From the NCBI GenBank assembly GCA_947453875.1, contig CANGIH010000049.1, forward strand, positions 1 through 10,541: DNA of 10,541 nucleotides, written 5' to 3'. Positions 1-8,770 of this stretch are shown piece after piece. The notes beneath the pieces are model-generated. The model did no database searches and was not told where the DNA came from. It was given only the letters and a program-made list of their open reading frames with translations. How positions within the stretch are numbered: the stretch's first letter is position 1; each line of letters starts with the position of its first letter. The DNA comes from Planctomycetaceae bacterium (GTDB lineage Bacteria; Planctomycetota; Planctomycetia; Pirellulales; UBA1268). A program made the position numbers and the translations under genes.

Positions 1-1179
1 CGCGACTCGCTGCCGCGCTGGCGAACGCGGATTTTCTGGTCCTTCCAGGTGTTGTTCTGGACGGCGATCGCCGCGGCCGTGCTCGGGCTCAGCCGGGCCG
101 TGGAGCCGACCGCGCCGACGCCGTGGCTGGCGATGGTGCTCCGGGTGGGCACCGGTTTCGTGATCTCGACCATCGTCTATCTGGTCTTCGAACGGGCCAG
201 GCTCCGCGGGATGTCGCGACAAGTGCGGTGGCCGCTGATGATCGCGGTGTCGCTGGTGGGCCTCGGGGCTTCGGTGCTGCTCCTCATCGCCGGCGGCATC
301 AGCGGCCCGACGCTCTGGAGCGGGGCGCGGATCGTCGGGCTGCTCGTGCCGAGGCTCGTGACGACGTTCTTCTGGTGCGCGAGTATCTTCGGGCTGGAGA
401 TGATCGAGGACTTGCACAAGACCGAGATCCTCCTCGCCGAGAACGAGGCCACCGCGGTCGACCTCGAAAATCGCATGCTCCGCGCGGAGGCGGCCGCCCG
501 GACGCTCGAGCTCCAAAACCTCCAGGAGCAGATGAACCCCCACTTTCTCTTCAACGCGCTCAACGCCGTCCTCGCCACGAAGGACGACCCCGACGCCGTG
601 GAGAGCGTGATCCGCGACCTGGCCGACTATCTCAGGTTTGTCCTCGGAGAAGCCAGCACATTCGAGCCGCTCTCCCGCGAGCTCCACGCGCTGGAAAAAT
701 ACCTCAGCGTGCAGCAGGCCCGCTTCGGCGACAATCTCAAGTGCAGTGTCACCTGCGATCGCGCGGCCCTGGCCGTGCTCGTGCCGCCGATGCTTGTCCA
801 GCCGCTGCTGGAAAATGCCCTCAATTACGGCAGTCAGACAAGCAGCCTGCCGCTGCGGGTGAGCGTGACGGCCAAGGTGGCCGATGACTGGCTCGAGGTG
901 GCGGTCGCCAATTCAGGCCGCTGGGTGAAGCCCGACACGACACGGTCCCCCTCGACCGGGATCCGTTCCCTCCGCAAACGGCTCGCCCTCCTTGTCGACG
1001 ACGCCGCCACCGTCGATACGGTCATCGACCCCGATCTCGATGGCGGATCGGTGCGCGTCGTCATCCGCATGCCCGCCACGCTCAAGCCCCAGACGGCTGA
1101 GCCTGATCAGCCCGCCCCGTCGCCACAGCTCGATCCGACGCCCAGGCTCGATCGCAACTCCCCCCCGAAAACCGCCTGA
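1..1179 (+). CDS. LytS/YehU-type sensor histidine kinase (5' partial)
   Basis: Membrane sensor kinase of the His_kinase (PF06580) / LytS-YehU class, expected to phosphorylate the regulator encoded next to it. The frame is open to the window edge and reads RDSLPRWRTRIFWSFQ before a GTG at 49, so the true start is probably upstream; residues here are counted from that GTG. Four hydrophobic segments lie at about 1-17, 27-47, 62-83 and 93-116 with only short loops, so there is no large extracellular sensor domain. A charged, probably coiled-coil linker (118-160) leads to the phosphoacceptor motif NPHFLFN with His165. The ATPase N-box is QPLLENALNYG (Asn256). The later boxes are weak: NSG at 288-290, and TGIRSLRKRL near Gly304 in place of the usual GxGLxN. 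The tail after about 345 is proline-rich. The signal sensed cannot be read from the sequence. Confidence 0.9.
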   Translation, partial: RDSLPRWRTRIFWSFQVLFWTAIAAAVLGLSRAVEPTAPTPWLAMVLRVGTGFVISTIVYLVFERARLRGMSRQVRWPLMIAVSLVGLGASVLLLIAGGISGPTLWSGARIVGLLVPRLVTTFFWCASIFGLEMIEDLHKTEILLAENEATAVDLENRMLRAEAAARTLELQNLQEQMNPHFLFNALNAVLATKDDPDAVESVIRDLADYLRFVLGEASTFEPLSRELHALEKYLSVQQARFGDNLKCSVTCDRAALAVLVPPMLVQPLLENALNYGSQTSSLPLRVSVTAKVADDWLEVAVANSGRWVKPDTTRSPSTGIRSLRKRLALLVDDAATVDTVIDPDLDGGSVRVVIRMPATLKPQTAEPDQPAPSPQLDPTPRLDRNSPPKTA

Positions 1180-1218
1180 CGCCCACCCGTCCACGCCCGC
1201 CATCCCCTGGACATCGCC

Positions 1219-1983
1219 ATGATCTCCGCGCTCCTTGTCGACGACGAGCCTCGTGCCAACGAGCTGATGCAAAGGCTTCTCACCGCCCACGCGGAGATCA
1301 GCGTCGTCGGCGTCGCCGGGAATGTCGCCGAGGCCCGCGGCTTCCTCGAGACGAAGTCGGCGGACGTCGTGTTTCTCGACGTCGACATGCCCGGGGAGAG
1401 TGGCCTCGACCTCCTCGTGAGCGTGCCCGACGGCACCCAGGTGGTGTTTGTGACGGCCAGTGAGAAACATGCCGTGCGCGCGTTCGCCGCCGCGGCCCTC
1501 GACTATCTCGTCAAGCCGGTCGATCGGGAGAGGCTCGCCGATACGGTGGCCCGCGTCCGCAAGCAGGCTGCCGGCAAGCCATTCGCCGATGATCCCGCTG
1601 CGGATGAGGCCGCCTCAGCCGCGGTGCTGGGGCTCGAGGCCGCGGTGAGCGTGCCGCTGGCCGGCACGACCACGTCGTCGGTGGTGACCGTCGGCGACAT
1701 CTGCTGGATCGAATCGCTCCGCAACTACACGCGGGTCGCGCTCAAGTCGCCGCAGGGGGTCGTGCTCTTCTGCCGCCGGCTGAGCCAATGGGACACCGTC
1801 CTTCCCACCGATTCCTTCGCGCGCGTGGGCCGATCGCACATCGTCCAAGTCGCCACGGTGAACCAGATCGAATGGAAGTCACGCAACGAGACGGTGGTGA
1901 CGTTTGACGAAGGGGCCGCCCCGCTCACCCTCGGCCGCGTCGCCGCCAAACGGCTCCGGGAAATCCTCACCGGTCACGCGTAG
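1219..1983 (+). CDS. LytR/AlgR-family response regulator (receiver + LytTR)
   Basis: A 254-residue two-component regulator, the partner of the preceding LytS-type kinase, from which it is separated by 39 bases. Residues 1-120 are a receiver domain: acidic pair Asp8/Asp9 in VDDEPRA, phosphoacceptor Asp54 in VVFLDVDMP, Thr79 in FVTAS, and Lys99 in DYLVKPV. An alanine-rich linker of about 30 residues follows. Residues about 150-250 form a LytTR DNA-binding domain, with IESLRNYTRV, the FARVGRSHIV segment and a terminal LGRVAAKRLREIL. This domain is known to bind direct-repeat DNA sites in other bacteria; no target site could be assigned here. The ATG at 1219 begins directly at the receiver domain (MISALLVDDEP), so this start is well supported although no clear Shine-Dalgarno precedes it. 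The gene ends at TAG, 48 bases from the convergent DUF1080 gene. Confidence 0.94.
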   Translation: MISALLVDDEPRANELMQRLLTAHAEISVVGVAGNVAEARGFLETKSADVVFLDVDMPGESGLDLLVSVPDGTQVVFVTASEKHAVRAFAAAALDYLVKPVDRERLADTVARVRKQAAGKPFADDPAADEAASAAVLGLEAAVSVPLAGTTTSSVVTVGDICWIESLRNYTRVALKSPQGVVLFCRRLSQWDTVLPTDSFARVGRSHIVQVATVNQIEWKSRNETVVTFDEGAAPLTLGRVAAKRLREILTGHA

Positions 1984-2031
1984 CAGGAATCACCGCCGGG
2001 ACCACCATGGTGCCGAGACTTTGCGGCAGCT

Positions 2032-4554
2032 TCATCTCGCCTCCTCAGGCGCAAGCGCCACGCGGCCGATCTCGACGCCGTCGAGGAGGAGCAGATCGCC
2101 TGCCGGCAGCACCGGCTCGAAGCGGAGCCGCCGAGGGCGGCCATCGCCACTCCCCAGATCGAGTTCGAGCGGAAGCGCGCCCGTCACACTCGCGCGCGTC
2201 CCATCGCGCTTGAGGCCCACATCCCGGGCCGCAAACGCCCGCCGAAAGCATGCAAAAGCCTCGTCGTCGCAGCCGTCGCGCACTTCCAGATCGAGGCCCA
2301 GCAACGCCCCACGCTCAGGCCGGCCGGTCGCAAACGTCGCCGTCAGCCGCTGAACGGCATGCCGGCCACCGTCGGCGACAAGCTCCAGGCCCATGGCCCG
2401 GAGATCGGCGTCGGGGGGAGCGAGATAGCGGACCCCGAGAACGGTGCCGGCCCCGCGGAGGAAGACCACCGCGTCGGGCGCAAGCGTCGCCCCGGGGGCC
2501 AGCCTCCCATCGACATTCCATACCTCCAATCCCGCCGGAAGAATCAAATGCGCGGCGAGGCCTGAGAGCGACTTCGGATCGACCCGGAAGGGGGAGCGGC
2601 GCGGATCGAGGAGCCACAGGGCCGTCACCCGCGCCCCTTGCTGCGAGGAGACGAGATACGGGCGGAGGTGGCTCGGCTTGGCCTGCGGCGCCTCGGCCGA
2701 CGCTTCGCGAACCATGCCGTAGGGATCGCCTCGGCCTTCGAAGACGAGCGTCACGTTCGCTCCGCGCCACGGATCGCCTGCGGGCCCCGGGCTCCAGCCG
2801 AGCGGCGGGAGATTGATAAGGAGTGTCTTGTCTTCCGCGCCGCGGCTCTCACCAGCGATGCCGATGCTCGACGTCGTCCCCACCCAGTCGGTGATCCGCT
2901 GCCAGGGCCGCTCCCCCGTGCGTTCGACGACGAAGCGCGGCGCGAGGGCGACAACCTCCTCCAGGAGGCTCCCGGGCGGCTCCCAGCGGCAGGCGGTGCG
3001 GAAGTGATGGAGACCGTCGCGTGGGGCTCCCGGCAGCCACCCGGCCCCCTCGGGCCGCGCCGGCACCGTCAGCCAACCGGCGTCGACCAGATGCTCGTCG
3101 GCATAGCCGCGGCCGAAGAGCCAGTCGTAGTCGCGGGCATGAGGGCCGGTGAGGCGCTGGGCGGCAGGAAGCCAGTGGCAGGCGGCGCTGTGCCAGAGGT
3201 AGCCAAGCGCGCCCTCCGCCTCGGCGCGCGTCTCCCACGACGGGGCATGATCGGCAACGAGCGCGAGGGCATCGAGATCGACGCCGAGATACGTCGGCGC
3301 GACGAACTCCGTCACCCCGCGTGCCCGCGTGAAGGCGAGCCACTCCCGCCACGCTGCCTCACCCTCGGCGATGGCGTCGGGGCCGGCGAGATCACCGAGG
3401 GCAAGGAGATTCCAGGTGTGGGTGAGGAAGATGTTCGTGTAGCCGGGCTCGACGCGGCGGCGGCGGATGGCGACGAGGGCGTCGCGGGCCATCGCGTCGA
3501 CAAGCTCACGGCCGCGGGGCGACAGCCGCCGGCCGCCGGGGCGGGGGACGAGCCGGCCGTCGTCTTCGAGGCGCAGAAGCGCGAGGAGTTGCCCGGCAAA
3601 CTCGCAGGCATTGGCGTCGGTCACGTTGGCGTCGCCGAGCCGCCAGCGGAAGTTCCCCTGCTCCGGCCCCACAGCCGTGATCTGCATCGACCGGGCGAGC
3701 TCGAGGGCCGCGTCGATCGCGGCAGGATCGAAGCCGCGGCCAGCCGCTTCGAGGGCGTAGCGGAGGAGGCCTCGGATGCCGATGGCGGGATCACGGCTGG
3801 CAACGACAGTCGTCTGGGCGACGAGCGACTTCTCCCCCACGTCGGCCGGCGGCTCGCGACGGACACGAAGGTTGCGAAACCGGACGGGGCCGCCATGGTT
3901 CTGGAGCGAGAAAAAGCCCGAAAGCGGCTTGGTGCGGATCTGGGGAACAGTCTCCTGATCGACCTCCTGGATCACGCGACCATTCAAGACGACGCGGATC
4001 CGCGGCCCAGAGAGGCTCACTTCGAGATCGTTCCATTCTCCGGCCGGGCGGATGGCGTTTTCGCGCGGCGCGACGTAGCGGTAGAGGGAGCAGGAGGAGT
4101 GAGTCGACGGCAGGGAGCCTGAGTCATCGATGAGTTGGAGCTCATAGCCGCGGATGCTCGGCCGCGTCGCCCGTGAGCGGCGCCGGTCGAACGCGCCCGT
4201 GCGCAATCCGATGCCAGCGTTGCACGGCTCGCCGTCGGGTTTCTTTCCAAGAAGAAATTCCATCCGCAGCGTGGCATCGGCAAACGGCTCTCGGGCGTAG
4301 CGGAGAAAGCCGAAGCCGAGGCCGTCACAGTCGATCGCGCCCTCCTTGACGCTCCACACCGGCCGGCCGTCGGGATGGATTTCCGAATCGGCGTGGGATT
4401 CGATCACCCAGCCATCGAGATCGCGGCCGTTGAAGATCGGCTCGAATCCCTCCTCGGCGGCGAGAATCGCCTTTCCGACGAGGAGCAGGCAGCAGGCTGC
4501 CAGCACGGTCAGGCTGACCGGGTGCAGCACGCTCCCGCCGCGACCGAGCATCAT
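2032..4554 (-). CDS. secreted DUF1080 protein with long uncharacterised C-terminal part
   Basis: An 840-residue exported protein. A signal peptide covers about residues 1-33, with a hydrophobic core at 13-32 and likely cleavage in ILA-AEE. Residues 37-235 match the DUF1080 / 3-keto-disaccharide hydrolase family (PF06439, a concanavalin-like beta-sandwich): FNGRDLDGW at 41-49, RPAGEWNDLEV at 169-179, LNGRVIQEVD at 190-199 and SLQNHGGPVRFRNLRVR at 216-232. Residues about 255-500 are alpha-helical with WNLLALG, APTYLGVDLDALALV and GPHARDYDWLFGRGY motifs. They could be an alpha/alpha-toroid of the kind seen in polysaccharide lyases and six-hairpin glycosidases, but that is inference. Residues about 550-840 look beta-rich. 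Most simple DUF1080 proteins are much shorter. The ATG at 4554 overlaps the stop of the DJ-1/PfpI gene (ATGA); a second ATG follows immediately. A carbohydrate-processing role outside the cytoplasm is likely; the substrate is unknown. Confidence 0.85.
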   Translation of the reverse strand: MMLGRGGSVLHPVSLTVLAACCLLLVGKAILAAEEGFEPIFNGRDLDGWVIESHADSEIHPDGRPVWSVKEGAIDCDGLGFGFLRYAREPFADATLRMEFLLGKKPDGEPCNAGIGLRTGAFDRRRSRATRPSIRGYELQLIDDSGSLPSTHSSCSLYRYVAPRENAIRPAGEWNDLEVSLSGPRIRVVLNGRVIQEVDQETVPQIRTKPLSGFFSLQNHGGPVRFRNLRVRREPPADVGEKSLVAQTTVVASRDPAIGIRGLLRYALEAAGRGFDPAAIDAALELARSMQITAVGPEQGNFRWRLGDANVTDANACEFAGQLLALLRLEDDGRLVPRPGGRRLSPRGRELVDAMARDALVAIRRRRVEPGYTNIFLTHTWNLLALGDLAGPDAIAEGEAAWREWLAFTRARGVTEFVAPTYLGVDLDALALVADHAPSWETRAEAEGALGYLWHSAACHWLPAAQRLTGPHARDYDWLFGRGYADEHLVDAGWLTVPARPEGAGWLPGAPRDGLHHFRTACRWEPPGSLLEEVVALAPRFVVERTGERPWQRITDWVGTTSSIGIAGESRGAEDKTLLINLPPLGWSPGPAGDPWRGANVTLVFEGRGDPYGMVREASAEAPQAKPSHLRPYLVSSQQGARVTALWLLDPRRSPFRVDPKSLSGLAAHLILPAGLEVWNVDGRLAPGATLAPDAVVFLRGAGTVLGVRYLAPPDADLRAMGLELVADGGRHAVQRLTATFATGRPERGALLGLDLEVRDGCDDEAFACFRRAFAARDVGLKRDGTRASVTGALPLELDLGSGDGRPRRLRFEPVLPAGDLLLLDGVEIGRVALAPEEAR

Positions 4555-5132
4555 CGATCGCCACGCCGAGGACTGTCGGCGAGCACCCCGATCACCGCGG
4601 CCATGAAGGCGGGCAGGTCGGAAGGGCGGCGGCTGGAGACAAAATGCCGGTCGACGACCACCTCCGCGTCTTCAAACAGCGCCCCGGCATTGACGAGATC
4701 ATCCTTGATGCCGGGGCTGCCGGTGACGCGAACGCCTCGGTAGACCCCCGCCGAGATCGCGATCCAGCCGCCGTGGCAAATCGCCGCCACGAGTTTCCCC
4801 GCCGCGGCGAAGTCGCGGACGAGCTCGAGCACCTGCCCGTCGCGGCGGAGGGCGTCGGGCATCCAGCCGCCGGGCAGGACGATCCCGTCGAAATCAGCGG
4901 CCTGTAAGCCGGCCACCGTCGCGTCTGACCGGCAGGGATAGCCATGCTTGCCGTGGAAGCTCCGCGGCTCGTCCCGGCTGGCGAGCGTCACGGCGGCCCC
5001 CGCCTCCTCGAGCCGCAGCTTGGGATACCAAAGTTCGAGATCCTCGTAGTCGTCACCGGCGAGAACGACCACCTTGCAGCCTGGAAGCTCACGATCGGGA
5101 CGCAGCGGCGCGACGGAGGGGGCAGCAGGCAT
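4551..5132 (-). CDS. DJ-1/PfpI-family protein (class I glutamine amidotransferase-like)
   Basis: Cytoplasmic DJ-1/PfpI-superfamily protein, 193 residues from the ATG at 5132. The flavodoxin-like fold starts at CKVVVLAGDDYEDLELWYP, whose YED glutamate (Glu30) is the usual acidic partner. The nucleophile elbow AICHGGW supplies Cys119 and His120, so the catalytic pair is intact. GIVLPGGWMPD and the C-terminal SSRRPSDLPAFMAAVI are typical of the PfpI/YhbO branch. Members have been described as proteases, stress proteins, and glyoxalase or deglycase enzymes; the reaction cannot be chosen from sequence, and the glycation-repair claims are disputed. A TTG at 5162 would add ten poorly conserved residues and has an AGGGGTAGG stretch about 8 bases upstream, so it remains an alternative start. 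The stop overlaps the start of the DUF1080 gene by four bases, implying one operon and probable translational coupling. Confidence 0.9.
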   Translation of the reverse strand: MPAAPSVAPLRPDRELPGCKVVVLAGDDYEDLELWYPKLRLEEAGAAVTLASRDEPRSFHGKHGYPCRSDATVAGLQAADFDGIVLPGGWMPDALRRDGQVLELVRDFAAAGKLVAAICHGGWIAISAGVYRGVRVTGSPGIKDDLVNAGALFEDAEVVVDRHFVSSRRPSDLPAFMAAVIGVLADSPRRGDR

Positions 5133-5237
5133 GGCGGCAGGCTCGTGGGAGACGACGACCAACGAGCAAACCTACCCCTGGGAGCCCCCTGCCAACAGTC
5201 CCCCAACCCAATTCCCCAACCCGGCATCACCACCAGG

Positions 5238-5263
5238 AAAAAGACCCCCTCCCAGGCGGGGTC
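5238..5263 (-). terminator. intrinsic-terminator-like hairpin in the leader of the DJ-1/PfpI operon
   Basis: Read on the minus strand, GACCCC (5263-5258), a 9-base loop and GGGGTC (5248-5243) form a 6-bp, mostly G-C stem followed directly by TTTTT (5242-5238). On the plus strand nothing T-rich follows, so the signal is directional. It lies about 110 bases upstream of the DJ-1/PfpI start, in the same orientation. It may attenuate that operon or stop transcripts arriving from further right. The stem is short, so its efficiency is uncertain. Confidence 0.5.
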
Positions 5264-5346
5264 GTCGCGTTCCTTGTCCCGGGCCCTCAAGCCCCCTCCA
5301 AGACCCCTCGTATTCCCGCTGAATCTGGGGGGGGGCAAAAAGCGCC

Positions 5347-5374
5347 TTGACGATCGTGCCCCTCACGTTACATT
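5347..5374 (+). promoter_or_regulatory. possible distal plus-strand promoter
   Basis: TTGACG (5347-5352) matches a sigma-70 -35 element at five of six bases. After 16 bases comes TACATT (5369-5374), which matches a -10 at four of six. Transcription would begin near 5381, just ahead of the short open frame at 5400 and about 270 bases upstream of nrdJ. This could be a second nrdJ promoter or a chance match. Confidence 0.25.
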
Positions 5375-5547
5375 CACGCCCCGGTCGGCAGGGGGCCATA
5401 TGAAGTGGTTCGCCTGTCGAATGCCACAACATCTAGCGATAGCATGCAGATGGAGCTGCTTTCTTCTGATCGCGTGAACCCGGCCGTTTATGCCGGTTGT
5501 CACCCTGGCTGACCTGTCATTTCGCGTCGTTTTGTGGATGGATGCGG

Positions 5548-5576
5548 TTCGCACGCGATCTGTACGAACGTATACT
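5548..5576 (+). promoter_or_regulatory. probable nrdJ promoter (sigma-70 type)
   Basis: TATACT (5571-5576) is a near-consensus -10 element. A -35-like TTCGCA (5548-5553, four of six) sits exactly 17 bases upstream. The expected start point, near 5583, gives an nrdJ leader of about 70 bases. The promoter is overlapped by the inverted repeat GTTCG (5547-5551) / CGAAC (5565-5569) with a 13-base spacer, and by TACG-AA-CGTA (5563-5572); either could be an operator. Confidence 0.5.
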
Positions 5577-5639
5577 TTCCTGACTAGACCGTCCTGCCAG
5601 CCCTGTTTCCGCGCTTTTCAACCCTTTTCGCCCGCCCGT

Positions 5640-5645
5640 AAGGAG
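5640..5645 (+). promoter_or_regulatory. strong ribosome binding site of nrdJ
   Basis: AAGGAG lies seven bases before the ATG at 5653. This near-perfect Shine-Dalgarno fixes the nrdJ start and contrasts with the other genes in the window, whose starts have weak or no such site. It suggests strong translation of nrdJ. Confidence 0.85.
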
Positions 5646-5652
5646 TACCCCG

Positions 5653-8700
<3,048 letters not shown>

Positions 8701-8729
8701 GCCGATCGGCTTCCGCAAGCGAAAACAGA

Positions 8730-8770
8730 GCGGCGGGATCCCATGCTTCGGGATCCCGCCGCATGTTTTT
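8730..8770 (+). terminator. strong intrinsic terminator of nrdJ
   Basis: GCGGCGGGATCCC (8730-8742) and GGGATCCCGCCGC (8750-8762) form a perfect 13-bp stem with a 7-base loop. ATG and TTTTT (8766-8770) follow. It begins 30 bases after the nrdJ stop and should end that transcript. On the minus strand the stem is followed by CTCTGTTTTC, so some activity in that direction is possible, though no minus-strand gene is seen to its right. A further 10-bp palindrome, GCCGATCGGC, lies directly after the nrdJ stop (8701-8710). Confidence 0.9.

Larger units (their letters stand above)
5163..5652. other. divergent intergenic region between the DJ-1/PfpI operon and nrdJ
   Basis: About 490 bases without a confident gene. 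The left part (5163-5310) is strongly C-rich on the plus strand, so a minus-strand leader RNA would be G-rich; it holds the hairpin and T-run at 5238-5263. A run of nine G lies at 5327-5335. The middle (5347-5500) has a weak plus-strand promoter, a 25-codon open frame at 5400-5477 and a small CCGGC/GCCGG hairpin at 5480-5496. The right part has the best promoter (5548-5576) and the nrdJ ribosome binding site. No complete cobalamin riboswitch and no NrdR-type box pair were recognised. No confident minus-strand promoter was found either. Confidence 0.8.

Noticed and set aside
913..1470. Open frame of 185 codons on the minus strand across the kinase/regulator junction
   Set aside because: Antisense to two well-supported genes and without domain motifs; consistent with a GC-bias shadow.
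2003..2012. Palindrome CACCATGGTG between the convergent regulator and DUF1080 genes
   Set aside because: Considered as a shared terminator, but it has almost no loop and no T-run on either strand, so it does not look like an intrinsic terminator.
2638..4122. Open frame of 494 codons on the plus strand inside the DUF1080 gene
   Set aside because: A shadow of the DUF1080 gene caused by GC bias. It has no family motif, and the opposite strand has a signal peptide and DUF1080 motifs.
4486..4503. Possible lipobox LAAC (residues 18-21) in the DUF1080 protein
   Set aside because: Hydrophobic residues continue for ten positions after the Cys and a good signal peptidase I site (ILA-AEE) follows, so a lipoprotein is less likely than a normal signal peptide.
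5429..5453. Inverted repeat CATCT-N13-AGATG with the same geometry as the repeat over the nrdJ promoter
   Set aside because: Five-base arms at a fixed spacing are expected about once by chance in a region of this size, and the two repeats share no sequence.
5497..5525. TTGTCA resembling a -35 element
   Set aside because: No acceptable -10 element lies 15-19 bases downstream.
5163..5652. Paired NrdR boxes upstream of nrdJ
   Set aside because: No pair of 16-base sites resembling ACACWATATATWGTGT could be seen; the region lacks the required AT-rich cores.
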